Source: Patella vulgata
Taxonomy: Eukaryota; Mollusca; Gastropoda; Patellidae
Assembly (NCBI RefSeq): GCF_932274485.2
Contig: NC_065882.2
Coordinates: forward strand, 68,795,431 to 68,859,430
DNA length: 64,000 nucleotides
Reading direction: 5' to 3'
The notes under the pieces were generated by a model. The model was given only the letters and a program-made list of their open reading frames with translations, did no database searches and was not told the origin of the DNA. Positions within the stretch are counted from its first letter, which is position 1, and each line of letters opens with the position of its first letter. Made by a program: the position numbers and the translations under genes. This document shows, piece by piece, positions 10,921 to 21,702 of this stretch.

Positions 10921-11736
10921 TTCATAAATCCGGTTATTTCATAAATCCGGTTAAGTTAAGACGGTGAACTGGATTTCATTTTATGAAGTAAACATATACC
11001 ATAATATGTCAGTAGGAAATGACCTATTTTGTGTTAAGTAAACCTAATCCCTCTCTCACACTTGTCTATTCCTAATAGTGACATTATTAAGAATTGTGAA
11101 ATCGTATATACAAAGTATTGTAATACATTTTGCTCATCTTTGCTTGTAGGGGGATTTATATGTTGAACATTTCAATACGAGAATCACGCGTGTTTGTTCA
11201 GGCCATAACATATAAATGTCACTCAGATTTCCTAATGTATTAGATGGGTGTGTTTTTCTCTCTTTTCGCTCAATAACGGTATTCGCCCAGAGGAACTGTA
11301 TTAATGGTCGTTCCAGAACGCAGACGCCGTATCAAGGAATCGGAAAATATAAATCGTAGCGTGTCTGATGTCCCCGGGGACATTTATTTGCACGTGCTGT
11401 AAATAATTAATGCCCTAGACGAGAGAAAGTCGGGTAGCGTAGTCAATATTGCCGATGCACGGATTCATATTGTATCGAATGTAATGAAAACCAATATATG
11501 ACCTTAACAATATATGACCATAGATTCCATTTGACGACTATCGTAATACGTTCTGGTTACTATGGCGACCATGTTAGTGATGTCTATCAATCTAATCAAG
11601 GTAGTTAATAGTGGTGGTTTGCCGCTGGCCAACAAGTAATAATAGAATGGAAGGTGACGTTACCGTATAGTTCAATGAAAATCTAGTTTCTAATCACTGA
11701 AAGCAAATACCACCAAGTCAAGACCTGCTTGATTAC
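10921..11736. other. Intergenic DNA with promoter-like end
   Basis: GTCCCCGGGGAC palindrome and GCACGTGC lie near 11370-11400, upstream of the TATA at 11737. No coding frame. Confidence 0.35.
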
Positions 11737-11775
11737 TATATAAAGAGAGGCCTTTTCGAACTCGTTCCATAGCAG
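11737..11775 (+). promoter_or_regulatory. TATA-type promoter-like sequence
   Basis: TATATAAAG at 11737-11745 is followed by AGGCCTTT, as in the TATA region at 30204; a start near 11768 would be expected. No convincing coding frame is seen before the MITE at 11957. Low confidence. Confidence 0.2.
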
Positions 11776-11956
11776 CCTGCAGTCACAGTATTTTACTTTT
11801 TAAACCAGAACTTGATCAAGTCAGGTGCATATGAACTTCTCCTCAACAAGAGGATGACCTTAGTTGAATTAAAAGTAAAGTTCGTGATATCGACAAAACG
11901 CTGAAACAGATGAATTAAACTGTAAATGGTCTTGTAAATATATGTAGTTTTCTTCT

Positions 11957-12364
11957 TTAAACATACATTAAGCAAGAGATAAATCTGCCTATTGCAGGTT
12001 GTCTTTCTTTAGGCTTGAAATGTCATCTAAATTATTAATTATACATTAATTAACTTATTCAGACCATAGTCAAATCTCGATGTCATCGCTAGCCTGCGAT
12101 ATTTATTGGATTGGAATCTGATCTGCTGCTCAACCCTCATTGATGATTAAATCAAAAACTGGATAATCGAAACTATGTTTTTTATCGTACGGACTTTAGT
12201 AATGATGATCGAATCTAGGCCTAAAATTCAATCGCTAAATTCGCAGTTCAGAGTGGATCAATTTGAATGAAATTTTCAGTAAATTCCCTTTACATTATCT
12301 AGTTTTTAACTATTATAGTGCGAACTGTCAGCTCTTTATCTAATCTCCCATAATGTATCTTTAA
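11957..12364 (+). mobile_element. TTAA-flanked MITE, copy 2
   Basis: TTAA at 11957-11960 and 12361-12364. The inner ends ACATACATTA and the complement of TAATGTATC form imperfect terminal inverted repeats of about 16 bases. No coding capacity. Confidence 0.8.
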
Positions 12365-12884
12365 TTTTCTGGATATGTCAAAAAATACATATCAATTTAA
12401 CCATAACAACAACGAGCAGTTTATTGTGCGGGTTGACCTTTAATATTTGGAGATCTGTCATGGAATCATAGCCAATAGAAAGAAGAATGGATGTATTTTA
12501 ATGAAACAAAGAATAGAGTGAATGAATTAATACGAGACGAGAAGAGATGTAACGTTTAAGATGTATGCTGGTTGTTGCTCTCTAACCTCGCAGGTGTTCA
12601 ATCATCCACCATTTTAACTTTCACAAGCTACGACTTGTAATTATTAAAATAATGATTTTCCACTCGTTAACAATTCCACGCTTATTTCCTTCTCCTAGGA
12701 ATAAAGACAAGACAATGTCATTAGACAACATCGTCATCACGTTGCTATCGGAAGTCAACCTTCTCATAAAATATGGCGGCTTTGATTTTCTAGGGAATCC
12801 TTTCATTAACGCGTTTTTCTCGCAATTTTATTGTCTTGGCTGTTAATTTCCTGTCGAAGAGCGAGATGAAAATCTCCATTTTCA

Positions 12885-13103
12885 TTACGTGATTTGGCTT
12901 CGGGATTCAGGAAAATCGAAGTCCAATAATGGTGATTGTAAATTGACCGCTGGTAAATTAGGCCAATCGTCTATGGCATCAACTGCAGGAATAAATGGAA
13001 CTAATTCGATGACATGTTTGCCTCTCCACTTCTTCTTCCGATGAAATTTCCGTTCTTGCCACTTGCACAGCTGCACCTGCATGCGCGGAAACCTAGTGCG
13101 CAT
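12885..13103 (-). CDS. Unassigned 72-residue open frame or conserved regulatory DNA
   Basis: From ATG at 13103 the minus strand encodes about 72 residues: basic in its first half (WQERKFHRKKKWRGK), hydrophobic/acidic after (VPFIPAVDAIDDWPNLPAVN), ending SRSQIT. Codons such as AAG and CTG give it a coding look, and the plus strand also has a long open frame here (13014-13412), whose end runs into a SINE tail. I recognise neither protein. A noncoding conserved element is equally possible. Confidence 0.2.
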   Translation of the reverse strand: MRTRFPRMQVQLCKWQERKFHRKKKWRGKHVIELVPFIPAVDAIDDWPNLPAVNLQSPLLDFDFPESRSQIT

Positions 13104-13403
13104 CATATTTCATTACATAAAACAGAGAGTGTGGAAAATAGGGCTAAAAGTAGAATTAAAGAGACAATATTTCACAGATGGCGTTTCCGTCTGTTTAATA
13201 AAAATAATAGCAGGTCATTTTCATTAGTTTTTCTAATCAAGTTTCTCAACGACACGTGTATCACTTCCAAATATTCATGGAAAACTTATGAATCTTTTTT
13301 CAGAATGAAACCAATTACTTGGTTATTGTGTTCTTCAGAAAACAATATTCATACAGAAATCTTCAAAGCAACAATAATAGCATCTAAAAAAGAACAAAAA
13401 AAG

Positions 13404-13450
13404 AAGAAATGAAATGGGGTTTAATGTCCTACTTTTCTGCACCTACAAGG
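13404..13450 (-). mobile_element. SINE family A tail fragment
   Basis: GAAATGAAATGGGGTTTAATG is the complement of the family A tail; the rest is absent. It overlaps the end of an open frame at 13014-13412. Confidence 0.55.
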
Positions 13451-13880
13451 ATAAAGAATACGAAGAATCAATAAAGCAGTAAGATTCGGTCGCCTAACCG
13501 TAAATTGGTGTTCTAAAGCAACCAACTTTTGTTATATATTTGCAAGGGTCATTTGAATTTGAAAGTTAAGTACATATCTTGAAAAGAGGGAGGGGGGGGC
13601 GTTAATAGCGACAATTTTTATATAGTTTGCTGTATACAAATATAAATAGTCCATACTAAAAGTCCATAAAACGTAGTGTTGCTCGATAGTTAGCATTTGG
13701 TGCCACGTGGTTGAAACCAGGAAGTTTTGCACACCATGTTTTCATGGTCCAACTGATTTTACGGTTTATTTTTCACTTCTACACTGTAAAAAACAAATTT
13801 TTTTAAATGCATAGTTTTTGTTATTTGAAGGAAATTGTTCGTATTTTCACAGATTTGAGGTACTTAATTCGTATCTTTAC

Positions 13881-14008
13881 CAAAAATTCGGTCGGTATAT
13901 TTACATACTTTTCGGTATATTAACTGATAGGATATGTTTATTATCAAAAATTCGGTCGGTATATTTACATACCTTCGTTATATTAAGTGATAGGATATGT
14001 TTATTAAT
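13881..14008 (+). repeat. Tandem pair, 64-bp unit
   Basis: CAAAAATTCGGTCGGTATAT starts at 13881 and 13945; both copies continue through ACTGATAGGATATG or its one-base variant. Confidence 0.8.
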
Positions 14009-14069
14009 CAAAAGACCTGCAATATTCCAGAATTGTTATGTTAATTCCCAAGTTATATGAGTTGTTGAA

Positions 14070-14310
14070 TATGTCCAGCCTCGTTCTTTCTGGCCACTTG
14101 TTACAAATGACGCTGAAACGCACTATGGTACACGATCCGTGTACCAATGGTAAAATGTTTATTTTATCTTAAATATTGGATATCAGAAGCCTACCTTTTC
14201 TCGGTAAGATCACAACATCAATGTTGATTTGAATTGACAAATAATTCATGTTTTCAACATGTAAGACTTTGGATGATATTGAGTTAGAGACTTGGCTACT
14301 TTAAAACATG
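14070..14310 (-). repeat. Dispersed repeat matching 2545-2765
   Basis: The minus strand from TTTTAAAGTAGCCAAGTC to GGACATATTCAACAAC follows 2545-2765 with scattered changes. Shared words include TTTACCATTGGTRCACG and GTGCGTTTCAGCG. Probably a fragment of the same TTAA-type element. Confidence 0.6.
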
Positions 14311-14883
14311 GTGCTCAGCCTAGCCTGTACATCAAACCCGAAATAAATTAAAAAAAACTTTTCTCTAAATATTGGAGCTATGGATTAAAAAGAGTTGGAC
14401 CAATAACCACTGACCTAACGAACAGACCCCAAGATTATCTGCTGTTTAGTAAAAATGTATATAGCCAATAGCTATGAATTTAACAACCAAAAAAGCCCAA
14501 TATTGATAGAAAAATATCACTATTATAGAAGTCTCTGGATATCGTATTTTATCTTCTGACTAGTATACGAAGATTTGTGATAAAATCAAAGCAGAATATA
14601 ATAGTATCGGGTTGATTCAAAATTTGAAGTTTCAATCCGAGTGTTTACCAGGTTCATGGCAAATTTCTTCCAGTTTTCATCTGTTTTTCTCGTTTCTTTG
14701 AAAATACGGGTTTTCCCGGCCAATGGTCACCTCTAATAAAACAATATTATAGTCAGTAGAATTTCTAAATGGACATCATCAAAATAATAATAGCCAATGA
14801 CCAATGGTGGACTTGTGTCAGGTAGTGAGCATACTCTGCCTCGATAGCCCGACACTGCCACAACTGAAAAGTCATATAAATTG

Positions 14884-15500
14884 GAGTAGGCGTGGTGGCT
14901 TAGTGAGTAAGGCGCTATTCGGTGAGTGCAAGGCCTAGGAAGGAAAGTGTCTAGTCGTTCGGACGGTATTAAAAACTGAGGTCAAGTGTACACGTTGGAA
15001 AGCAGGTAAAAGAAAAATTTTCATAACAAAACACAACACAAGGTAAATATGAATATAACTACTTCTCTTTTATTTTATAACTTGAAAACGTGACTAGTAT
15101 GTGTTACGGAACCTTGTTATTAAATAATAAAGAAGTAGTTATATCCATATATACCTTGTATTGTGTTTTGTTATGAATACATAGACATAGGCGTAGGAGC
15201 TCAAAGTAATTCAGGGGGGCATAACAATACATAATACAAACAGTAATAATGAAACTAACTGCCATAATAGAGAAGTAGTTACATCCATATATACCTTGTA
15301 TTGTGTTTTGTTATGAATAGTTAACCGTGCTTCTAGATTTTATTTAAAGAATTGAAAAGAAAACTTTACAGTTCGAATTCGAAATAAGAGTATGTCGTAG
15401 CGCTGCTGTCCGGGCATTATTTCCCTCATAGCACACTGTGTGGCGTATACCCGTCTTCATTAGCCCAGTCGGAGCATAAGGAGTGGGACGTTGAACACCA
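14884..15500 (+). mobile_element. Family A SINE interrupted by a foldback MITE
   Basis: SINE pieces 14884-15016 and 15355-15500 flank an insert at 15017-15354. The duplication AAAAGAAAA occurs at 15008-15016 and 15355-15363. The outer SINE lacks its B-box part (GCGCTATTCGGTGAGTGC joins to later sequence), so it was already damaged or diverged. Confidence 0.8.
15017..15354. mobile_element. Foldback MITE with a duplicated right arm
   Basis: The left arm at 15019-15066 begins TTCATAACAAAACACAA. Its inverted match is at 15131-15178, ending TTGTGTTTTGTTATGAA, and a second right arm follows at 15271-15318. Arms are about 48 bases and nearly complementary. A 9-bp target-site duplication fits a MULE- or hAT-sized cut, but no transposase is present, so the superfamily is open. 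Confidence 0.8.
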
Positions 15501-15815
15501 TTTGATCGCATATAAATAGATCTAACAGAAAACGAGTAATTTCATTTCTCATACAGTAATGCTGTCTGTTATTTCAAACATTCTGCGTCATGGACAAATG
15601 TTGCAAAACATGTCGATAAACATCCATAAAAATATCATCTGTGTAATATCAATAAATCATATAAATTGTGTTAATATTTCAGCCCAGATCAAAAGGTCAG
15701 ATTTTATTAGGTTGAACTGGACATGACTTACGTCAAACTGGACATTATAGCAAATCCCTTGGGCTTTTTTTATATAAAAAATAACAAATGAAAGGAAGGC
15801 TGTACAGGGGTTTGG

Positions 15816-16040
15816 AGGAGAGAAATGGGATTTAACGTCCACTGATCACAAAACAGATCATTTTGGGACTAACATGTTCAATTTTATTTCAATAATTCGC
15901 TTGTGCGTACGGGTCTATGGCTATCGGGGAAATCGGAGGACCGGGTGAAAACCCACGAGGTAGGACTGGCGAGCAAAGTCCTGTCACGTTCACGCGGGGA
16001 ATCGAAACCACGCGGTTGAGAGTTACACTGCTACTGAGCA
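15816..16040 (-). mobile_element. V-SINE (family B), diverged
   Basis: Tail GAGAAATGGGATTTAACGTC, spacer AATTCGCTTGTGCGTACGGG, V-domain complement and a degraded tRNA head follow in order. It faces the copy at 16303 across 260 bases. Confidence 0.8.
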
Positions 16041-16302
16041 AGTATTGTTCTTGTATGAACAGAAAAAAAACATTCCTGAAAACGTCCACGGAATACGCCC
16101 TTTTCTATTAGGTGGGAATGTATGCTTTGGCCATTCACCGCTGGATCCAGAATTAGAATGAAATGAAATGAGGTGTGAAAATGGGGTGCAAAACCGTTTC
16201 ACCTTGGGTCGTTTCATTAAAAAAAATTATAGGACTGTTTCGTCCCAAAATGAACAAAAAAGGGGAATATGAAACAGCCCTTGTGGAATCTTTCTGGATA
16301 TA

Positions 16303-16535
16303 GGGGGGTTGGATGGCCGAATGGTTAGCACGCGCGCGCTGTATCATACGGTCAGTCATTGAGTCAACTGGAGGGGTTTCGATTCCCCGGTTGTATGTGA
16401 CAACCTCGTGGGTTTTCTCCGGGTCCTTCGGTTTCCCCCCCACAACTATTATAGAAATAAAATTGAACCATATGTTAGTCCCAAAATGACCTAGTTTGTG
16501 TCCAGTGGACGTTAAACCCCATTTCTCTCTCTCTC
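16303..16535 (+). mobile_element. V-SINE (family B), nearly complete
   Basis: GGCCGAATGGTTAGCACGCG head, B box GGTTTCGATTCCCC, V-domain with TCTCCGGGTCCTTCGG, tail ending (TC)n. Flanks TTTCTGGATATA (16291-16302) and TTTTGGGATATA (16536-16547) match at 10 of 12 bases. A short internal part (CTAAAGACCCCTACGCGC) is missing. Confidence 0.87.
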
Positions 16536-16680
16536 TTTTGGGATATAACAACCCGCTCTCCTTTTCTACACTGATGGTTACACTATAAGTCAACAATTCG
16601 ACGCATGAAAATGTGACACGAAATAATTCGTCCTCGCTCTATACATACCCTGTTTAAAAAGTATTCCACACATATGAAGA

Positions 16681-16850
16681 GCTCCGGGGAAGAACGCTCT
16701 AAGTCACTTTTTCAATGAACCCCAGTTAATGGCGCCATCTGGTAGCAAATTGTATAAGCTTTCTGTGGAACAATCAATTTCGGGTAAAAACGATCGGAGT
16801 CACATCGAACCAAGGCCCTTCTGAAATGGCCGTCCATCGTACCCTTTATT
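16681..16850. other. GC-richer island with a lone GGCGCC
   Basis: Contains AATGGCGCCATCTGG (GGCGCC at 16731-16736), without GTCT at the right spacing. No coding frame recognised. Confidence 0.2.
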
Positions 16851-17314
16851 TGACCATAATTTGGCTGAAAAGTGGAAGTCTGTCGTTGTACTGGTAATTA
16901 TGATTCGTATTAAACATCATTTTGAAGTTGTAATTAAACTCATTCGTTGTTCTGTTCACGTCAAGCATTCTCGTCCAAAAGTCTGTTTTGCCTTTTATGC
17001 GAAAAGACAAAGATGTGACTTAGATCAATCTTCTCCTGAACTCTTCACATGTATAATTATAATTAATGCGAACTGGTTTCATCAGCAAGTACAATATACA
17101 CGCATTTTTTTCTTTTCTCGCTTCTTGGCGAATTTGACATTTTTAAATAAGATGATGTATTATAGATTATTGATGTCGACCTTTAGTATCTTTGCACGAG
17201 GATGTAGTATTTATATCTTTCATTATATACGTATTTAAAGTGGTACATCTAGTCTGTTGGGACCAAAAAGCATTCTATACTGCCTGACAATTATATACCT
17301 CTTCCATTCGTTTA

Positions 17315-17470
17315 TGTATGGAGCGTCAATGAGTAAGACGATGGGCTGGCTAACCCCGTGTTGACAGACAGTTCATCGTGATTTTCCGGCGTGATTCCAC
17401 CTTGTAAGGCGTGTAGGGCCAACGTATAAGTCGTTCGAAAAACACAGTTACCGTGTACTTATTGACTAGA
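17315..17470 (+). mobile_element. SINE family A head/body fragment
   Basis: CAATGAGTAAGACGATGGGC, then GTTCATCGTGATTTTCCGGC and AAGTCGTTCGAAAAACAC follow the family A order; the 3' half is missing. Confidence 0.6.
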
Positions 17471-17867
17471 TAACAAACCTCATCTCTCAACCCGCCGTGT
17501 TTCGAGATAAGAGATGTTGCTATATAGTTTCACGTAGCAAATCCCAACGCAAATCACATCGGGCATCAGTAAGCAAAATTGACAATATTTTTCACCCAAA
17601 CGACGATTGATTATTGTTATTTATGTCGGATAAAAACAACGCTCCATTAATTTAAACGCGAATATTTAAAGTTAGGCGATAATTGTGCCATTACATTGGC
17701 CTCTGTAAGTTTAATTAGTCATAATACATGTAGTATAAAATTATATTAAGTTAAAGATGTTACATGCATTAATAAAGAAACTGAGTTTGCCACTTGGAAC
17801 TAAAGGCACCCAATCGTAGCTAAAAACAAGCACATCAGTATATCTCAACGTGTTTGGCTACGTTCTC

Positions 17868-18215
17868 GTGGCTACTTATTGACGTTCACGTAGAAGAACC
17901 CTCGACAGTAAAGAGTCCGGGAAAAAATTTCCCCCATAGCACACTGCATGGCGCATTACCGTCTTCATTAGCCGTGGCAAGAGTAGGGTTGCCTGTCCAA
18001 CCTCGTGGGTTTTCTCCGGGTACTCCGGTTTCCTCACACTGCTAAAACTAAAAGACCCCTACGCGCAAGCGAATTATTGAAATAAAATTGAATCATGTGT
18101 TAGTCCCGAAATGACCTAGTTTGTGTCGCGTGGACGTTAAACCCCATTTCTCTCTCTCTCTCGTCTTCATTGGCCCAGACGATACAGAAGGGCGTTAAAC
18201 ACCACTTCATTTCAT
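17868..18215 (+). mobile_element. Family A SINE interrupted by a 5'-truncated V-SINE (family B)
   Basis: Outer family A sequence runs 17868-17973 and resumes 18163-18215. The insert (about 17974-18162) has the V-domain GTGGGTTTTCTCCGGGTACT and ends in (TC)n. GTCTTCATTAGCC (17961-17973) and GTCTTCATTGGCC (18163-18175) are the target-site duplication. Family B was therefore active after this family A copy inserted. Confidence 0.87.
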
Positions 18216-18268
18216 ATCGACTGGGACCAGGAAGTTAAAGTATTTCGTATTGCCTAACAATACTTTAT

Positions 18269-18929
18269 GTGGATTATACAAAAACTCAAAACATCAAAGG
18301 TATACATAATCTCCAGACTTGCATGCAATCCGATCAAAAGAATCTCATCAAAAGAATTCGGAGAAACTTGTTCAATTTATCATGTCTGTGTAAACACTGG
18401 ATTGCAAAGGATTCGAAATCCTTCAAATGTCGATTAGAGATATTAATAGAAAAGGACCGGAATGGATTCTTATCACACGATATACTGAAACTAACATATA
18501 ATTACTCTACTGTGATCACATGGTCATTCTGGGAGATAATTTATTCTACGCAGTTTCCGTCTACTGCTCCATCCGACCTACTGTTCGTATCTCTTCGCAA
18601 ACCCTGGTAAGTGCGAACCGAGCGTGAGCAATCCAGAAGGGTTTTCAGGGCCCACGTCGAGACTTGGTCTGGTTAATACGAGTCAGCATGAACTAACCAC
18701 AGTGCAACATCTGGGGTTATCTTACGTAGACTCACTGGCAAATGATATCAAGAGTGTCCGAAAGAGTAACCATATCATGTTTAATGCACGGAAATCCATT
18801 ACAAACTTCATCTTTGAGCACAAAATTGACAAATGTGAGAGAAATAACATTGAGTTTAATGGCGACCTAACAGCTTCACCTAATCCATCCGACCTTAAAC
18901 ATGATAATCCATGCCCAGTTAAAATCTAG
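18269..18929 (+). CDS. Two adjacent unassigned open frames, possible exons
   Basis: The first frame (18269-18610) encodes about 113 residues including IRRNLFNLSCLCKHWIAKDS and ends at TAA, but CTG|GTAAGTG at about 18606 is a strong splice-donor match. The second (18624-18929) encodes about 101 residues including LSYVDSLANDIKSVRKSNH and is in another frame. Codon choice looks more coding-like than the surroundings. Neither opens with ATG (both reach back to GTG), and I recognise no domain. They could be internal exons, a decayed gene, or chance. Confidence 0.25.
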
Positions 18930-21652
18930 AATATAGCTTTCGAATAATTTAGTTAGTATCATTTACCGAATATTATTTCGATCACTAATTAATTAGCAAG
19001 AATCTGAAGGTCCGCTTATATCACGCATCCGCATCATCCCGGGTGGTACAGAATAATAGTAGAGCGCAAAAGCTCGTTTTGTTTAACCACAGGCATCAAT
19101 ATGGACATTGACGTCTAACAAAAATTAAATCATACTTTAAAATAGAATACTTTGAGTTTCATTATTTTCGACCTTCAATGATTGAGGAAAGGTTACAAGG
19201 ACATACAAAATACATAAGGCAGACTTTCTACTTGTCAGTCAATATGTCATTGTATACCATTACCTACGTCCGTTTAATTCACAAATTGATGCGTATTGAT
19301 GATCGCATTGGCCAGGTTTTTGAAGTGTCTCGGCCATATCAAAGATTTCATGTCAATTAAACATTATTTACATGTGACGGCTGTGCATCTACTTTCTATT
19401 GACATCTTGCAGCCTCCAGCTACGGCCGTATTGTTGATGGCGTTTGGTTGAATGTTCGTCTGTGGGATGTTTTTGTGTTTGGGGGTCCATCTTGTAAATT
19501 GGAGAACATTTGTCGGAACATGTGGCATCCTTCTATATATATTAAATAAAGGTCAGCTATACTTTTATTGTTCTTTTGTTGTGACATTCACGTGTTGAAC
19601 ATGTACACGTAAGTAGGGGCCGTGGTTGGCGTTTCTGTCAGTCAGTGTGCAGGTGCGACCCTCAGCTGTCCTCTGGTCACTTCAGCTGTCTCGCTACACT
19701 GCACAATTCAAGCTTTCTTCCCACGATGTTATATATTGAGAGATTGAAGTTCTCTAGCCCAGCTGTAGATAAAGGAGTAGATTATGACATAGTAGAGTTT
19801 ATAGCACCTATATTATTCGTCGTATTGGCTTATAACACTTTAAACTTCGCTATCCATACAATCAACCCTCGAGTCAAACAAAGTTAGCTGTGGGGATCAA
19901 TAAAACGACACAAATTACTCAGGTTACTCCCGCTGTTTCTTACCCACACTTTAATTTCTCATTAGCTATCGTCATCAACATCACAAATCTCTATCTTTTT
20001 ATCAACTAACACTGTTGATTTTTTCCACAACAAAAGACCGACAAACTGGCATTTCGTGTTATAGAGAAAATATTTCAAACACAGCATATTATGTTTGACA
20101 GTTCTCTCAAAACACGGAGACATCTTATTGAATTTTAGTTATTAAATACTAATAGATGACTTGACTTTCAATGACATTGCGATTTTAGGATTACTTTTGA
20201 TGACTCAGAAACACATAATATGACCAATTTCTTAGTGTTTCAAATTTTAACTGCAATGTAAGTCTATCCTTACATTTGAAAGAGATACTAGAATTTAATG
20301 TACAGTATTCTAAGCATCGATTAATCGATTTGATTTGTTAATGTTTGCTGTCATGTTAAAAAGTTCCGAAAGCAAACTGATTTGCAAATTGTTATTCGAA
20401 ATGTCTTAAATCGATAATGGTTTAATGCGATAAGAAATAGATAAGTATAATAGATAATTTTGTGGAGTTGCTCCCCCTTGCATGTGGTAACCAATTATCC
20501 CAAAAAGTGCACGCAGTTCACAAACAATGTCACCTACAGCCTACCCAGTTTCTAGATAATATTATTGAACTTTAAATTTGTATCGTTTATGTTTTCCATT
20601 CATAAAGTTGTTTACAAATAAAATTAACTAACTTCTCCCAAATGTTCATGCCACGCCATGTTTCAAACGACCTTACTCCATTTCTTTTCTAGTAATGGAT
20701 CGAATATTTATCCACCTCCAACAAGACGAAGAAATTGGCTTTCTAAATTAAGCTGAAGTCAGATGAGAACTGTTTAAAGTATTCATGAGACAAGTATTGA
20801 CCGCCATGTCAGATTCACTTATTATTCATTAAATCGTCTTGTGGATGGTAGTCCATATGTTTAATACCGAATGTTTCAATACCAGAAAGATAAGCCGATT
20901 CCTCCCGATTAACACCTTGTGATATATACACAGTTGATATTTTACAATAATTGAGGATTATTTTTTTTTTCAAAATGACGACTCATTGTGTGTTTGAAAC
21001 AAACACGTGTTAAATCGGCATTATATCTTTTAATAGAGCTATATAACATCTGCCAAATAAGAACATAAGTCATGAAAACAAATAATTCGGTTCCCAGGGA
21101 TGATGGGAGGCGGCAAACAATGGCCTAAAATCATTATTGATAACAATAATAATACCAAAAAAAGAGGAACTATGACAAATGGTTTTGTATAATTTATAAT
21201 GTTAATCGTTGTCCTGCCATATGTCAGGGAGAAAGGAAGCAGGAAGCAACCCTTGAGTCAGCTTATTAACAAAATGGCCCAACAGGAAACGTCTGATTGG
21301 TGATCATTTCAGTTTGGGTATTTACGATACTTAATTTGAGATCGACCTTAACCTCTCGAAATTTTAAAGAGGTTTGGGTCATTTTACGTAATTATTTCCT
21401 TATTAGTGATATAAGGCCTTATACGGGCAATACGATTTCTCGAATTACGGATCTTTACCATGTATGACTAATTAGCTATATAAATGGCTAATTTAGATAG
21501 GGCGAAGATTGTTGGGCGACATAAGCAGACGTAATGAATACATTTAATACAAATTCGTCAAATTCCATGGGTGCTAAATGTAATGTAAGGACAATTCATT
21601 AACTATCCTTACAACCAATATTTTTTTCTAACCTCGCTACAAGACGTTTCAG
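18930..21652. other. Intergenic DNA, mostly AT-rich
   Basis: Apart from the doubtful frame at 19637-19887 I see no gene or repeat family. Confidence 0.45.
19637..19887 (+). CDS. Possible small membrane protein, unassigned
   Basis: The ATG at 19727 gives about 53 residues with one hydrophobic stretch, VEFIAPILFVVLAYNTLNFA. Three CAGCTG E-boxes lie within 100 bases, and a TATA-like stretch lies near 19535. No homologue recognised; may be chance. Confidence 0.15.
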
Positions 21653-21702
21653 TTATAAGCCCGGTTGGTGCAGAAAAGTAGGACGTTAAACCCCATTTGA
21701 GT
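21653..21702 (+). mobile_element. SINE family A tail fragment
   Basis: AAGCCCGGTTGGTGCAGAAA and AGTAGGACGTTAAACCCC match the last 45 bases of family A; the remainder is absent. Confidence 0.6.

Noticed and set aside
13014-13412. 132-residue plus frame
   Set aside because: Has an ATG but ends in a lysine run leading into a SINE tail, and no family is recognised; mentioned only with the minus-strand frame.
16731-16736. GGCGCC in AATGGCGCCATCTGG as a Smad site
   Set aside because: ATCTG-GTAG follows where GTCT is needed; kept only as a note.
16861-17238. 125-residue plus frame
   Set aside because: Starts at TTG, no domain, composition of AT-rich noncoding DNA.
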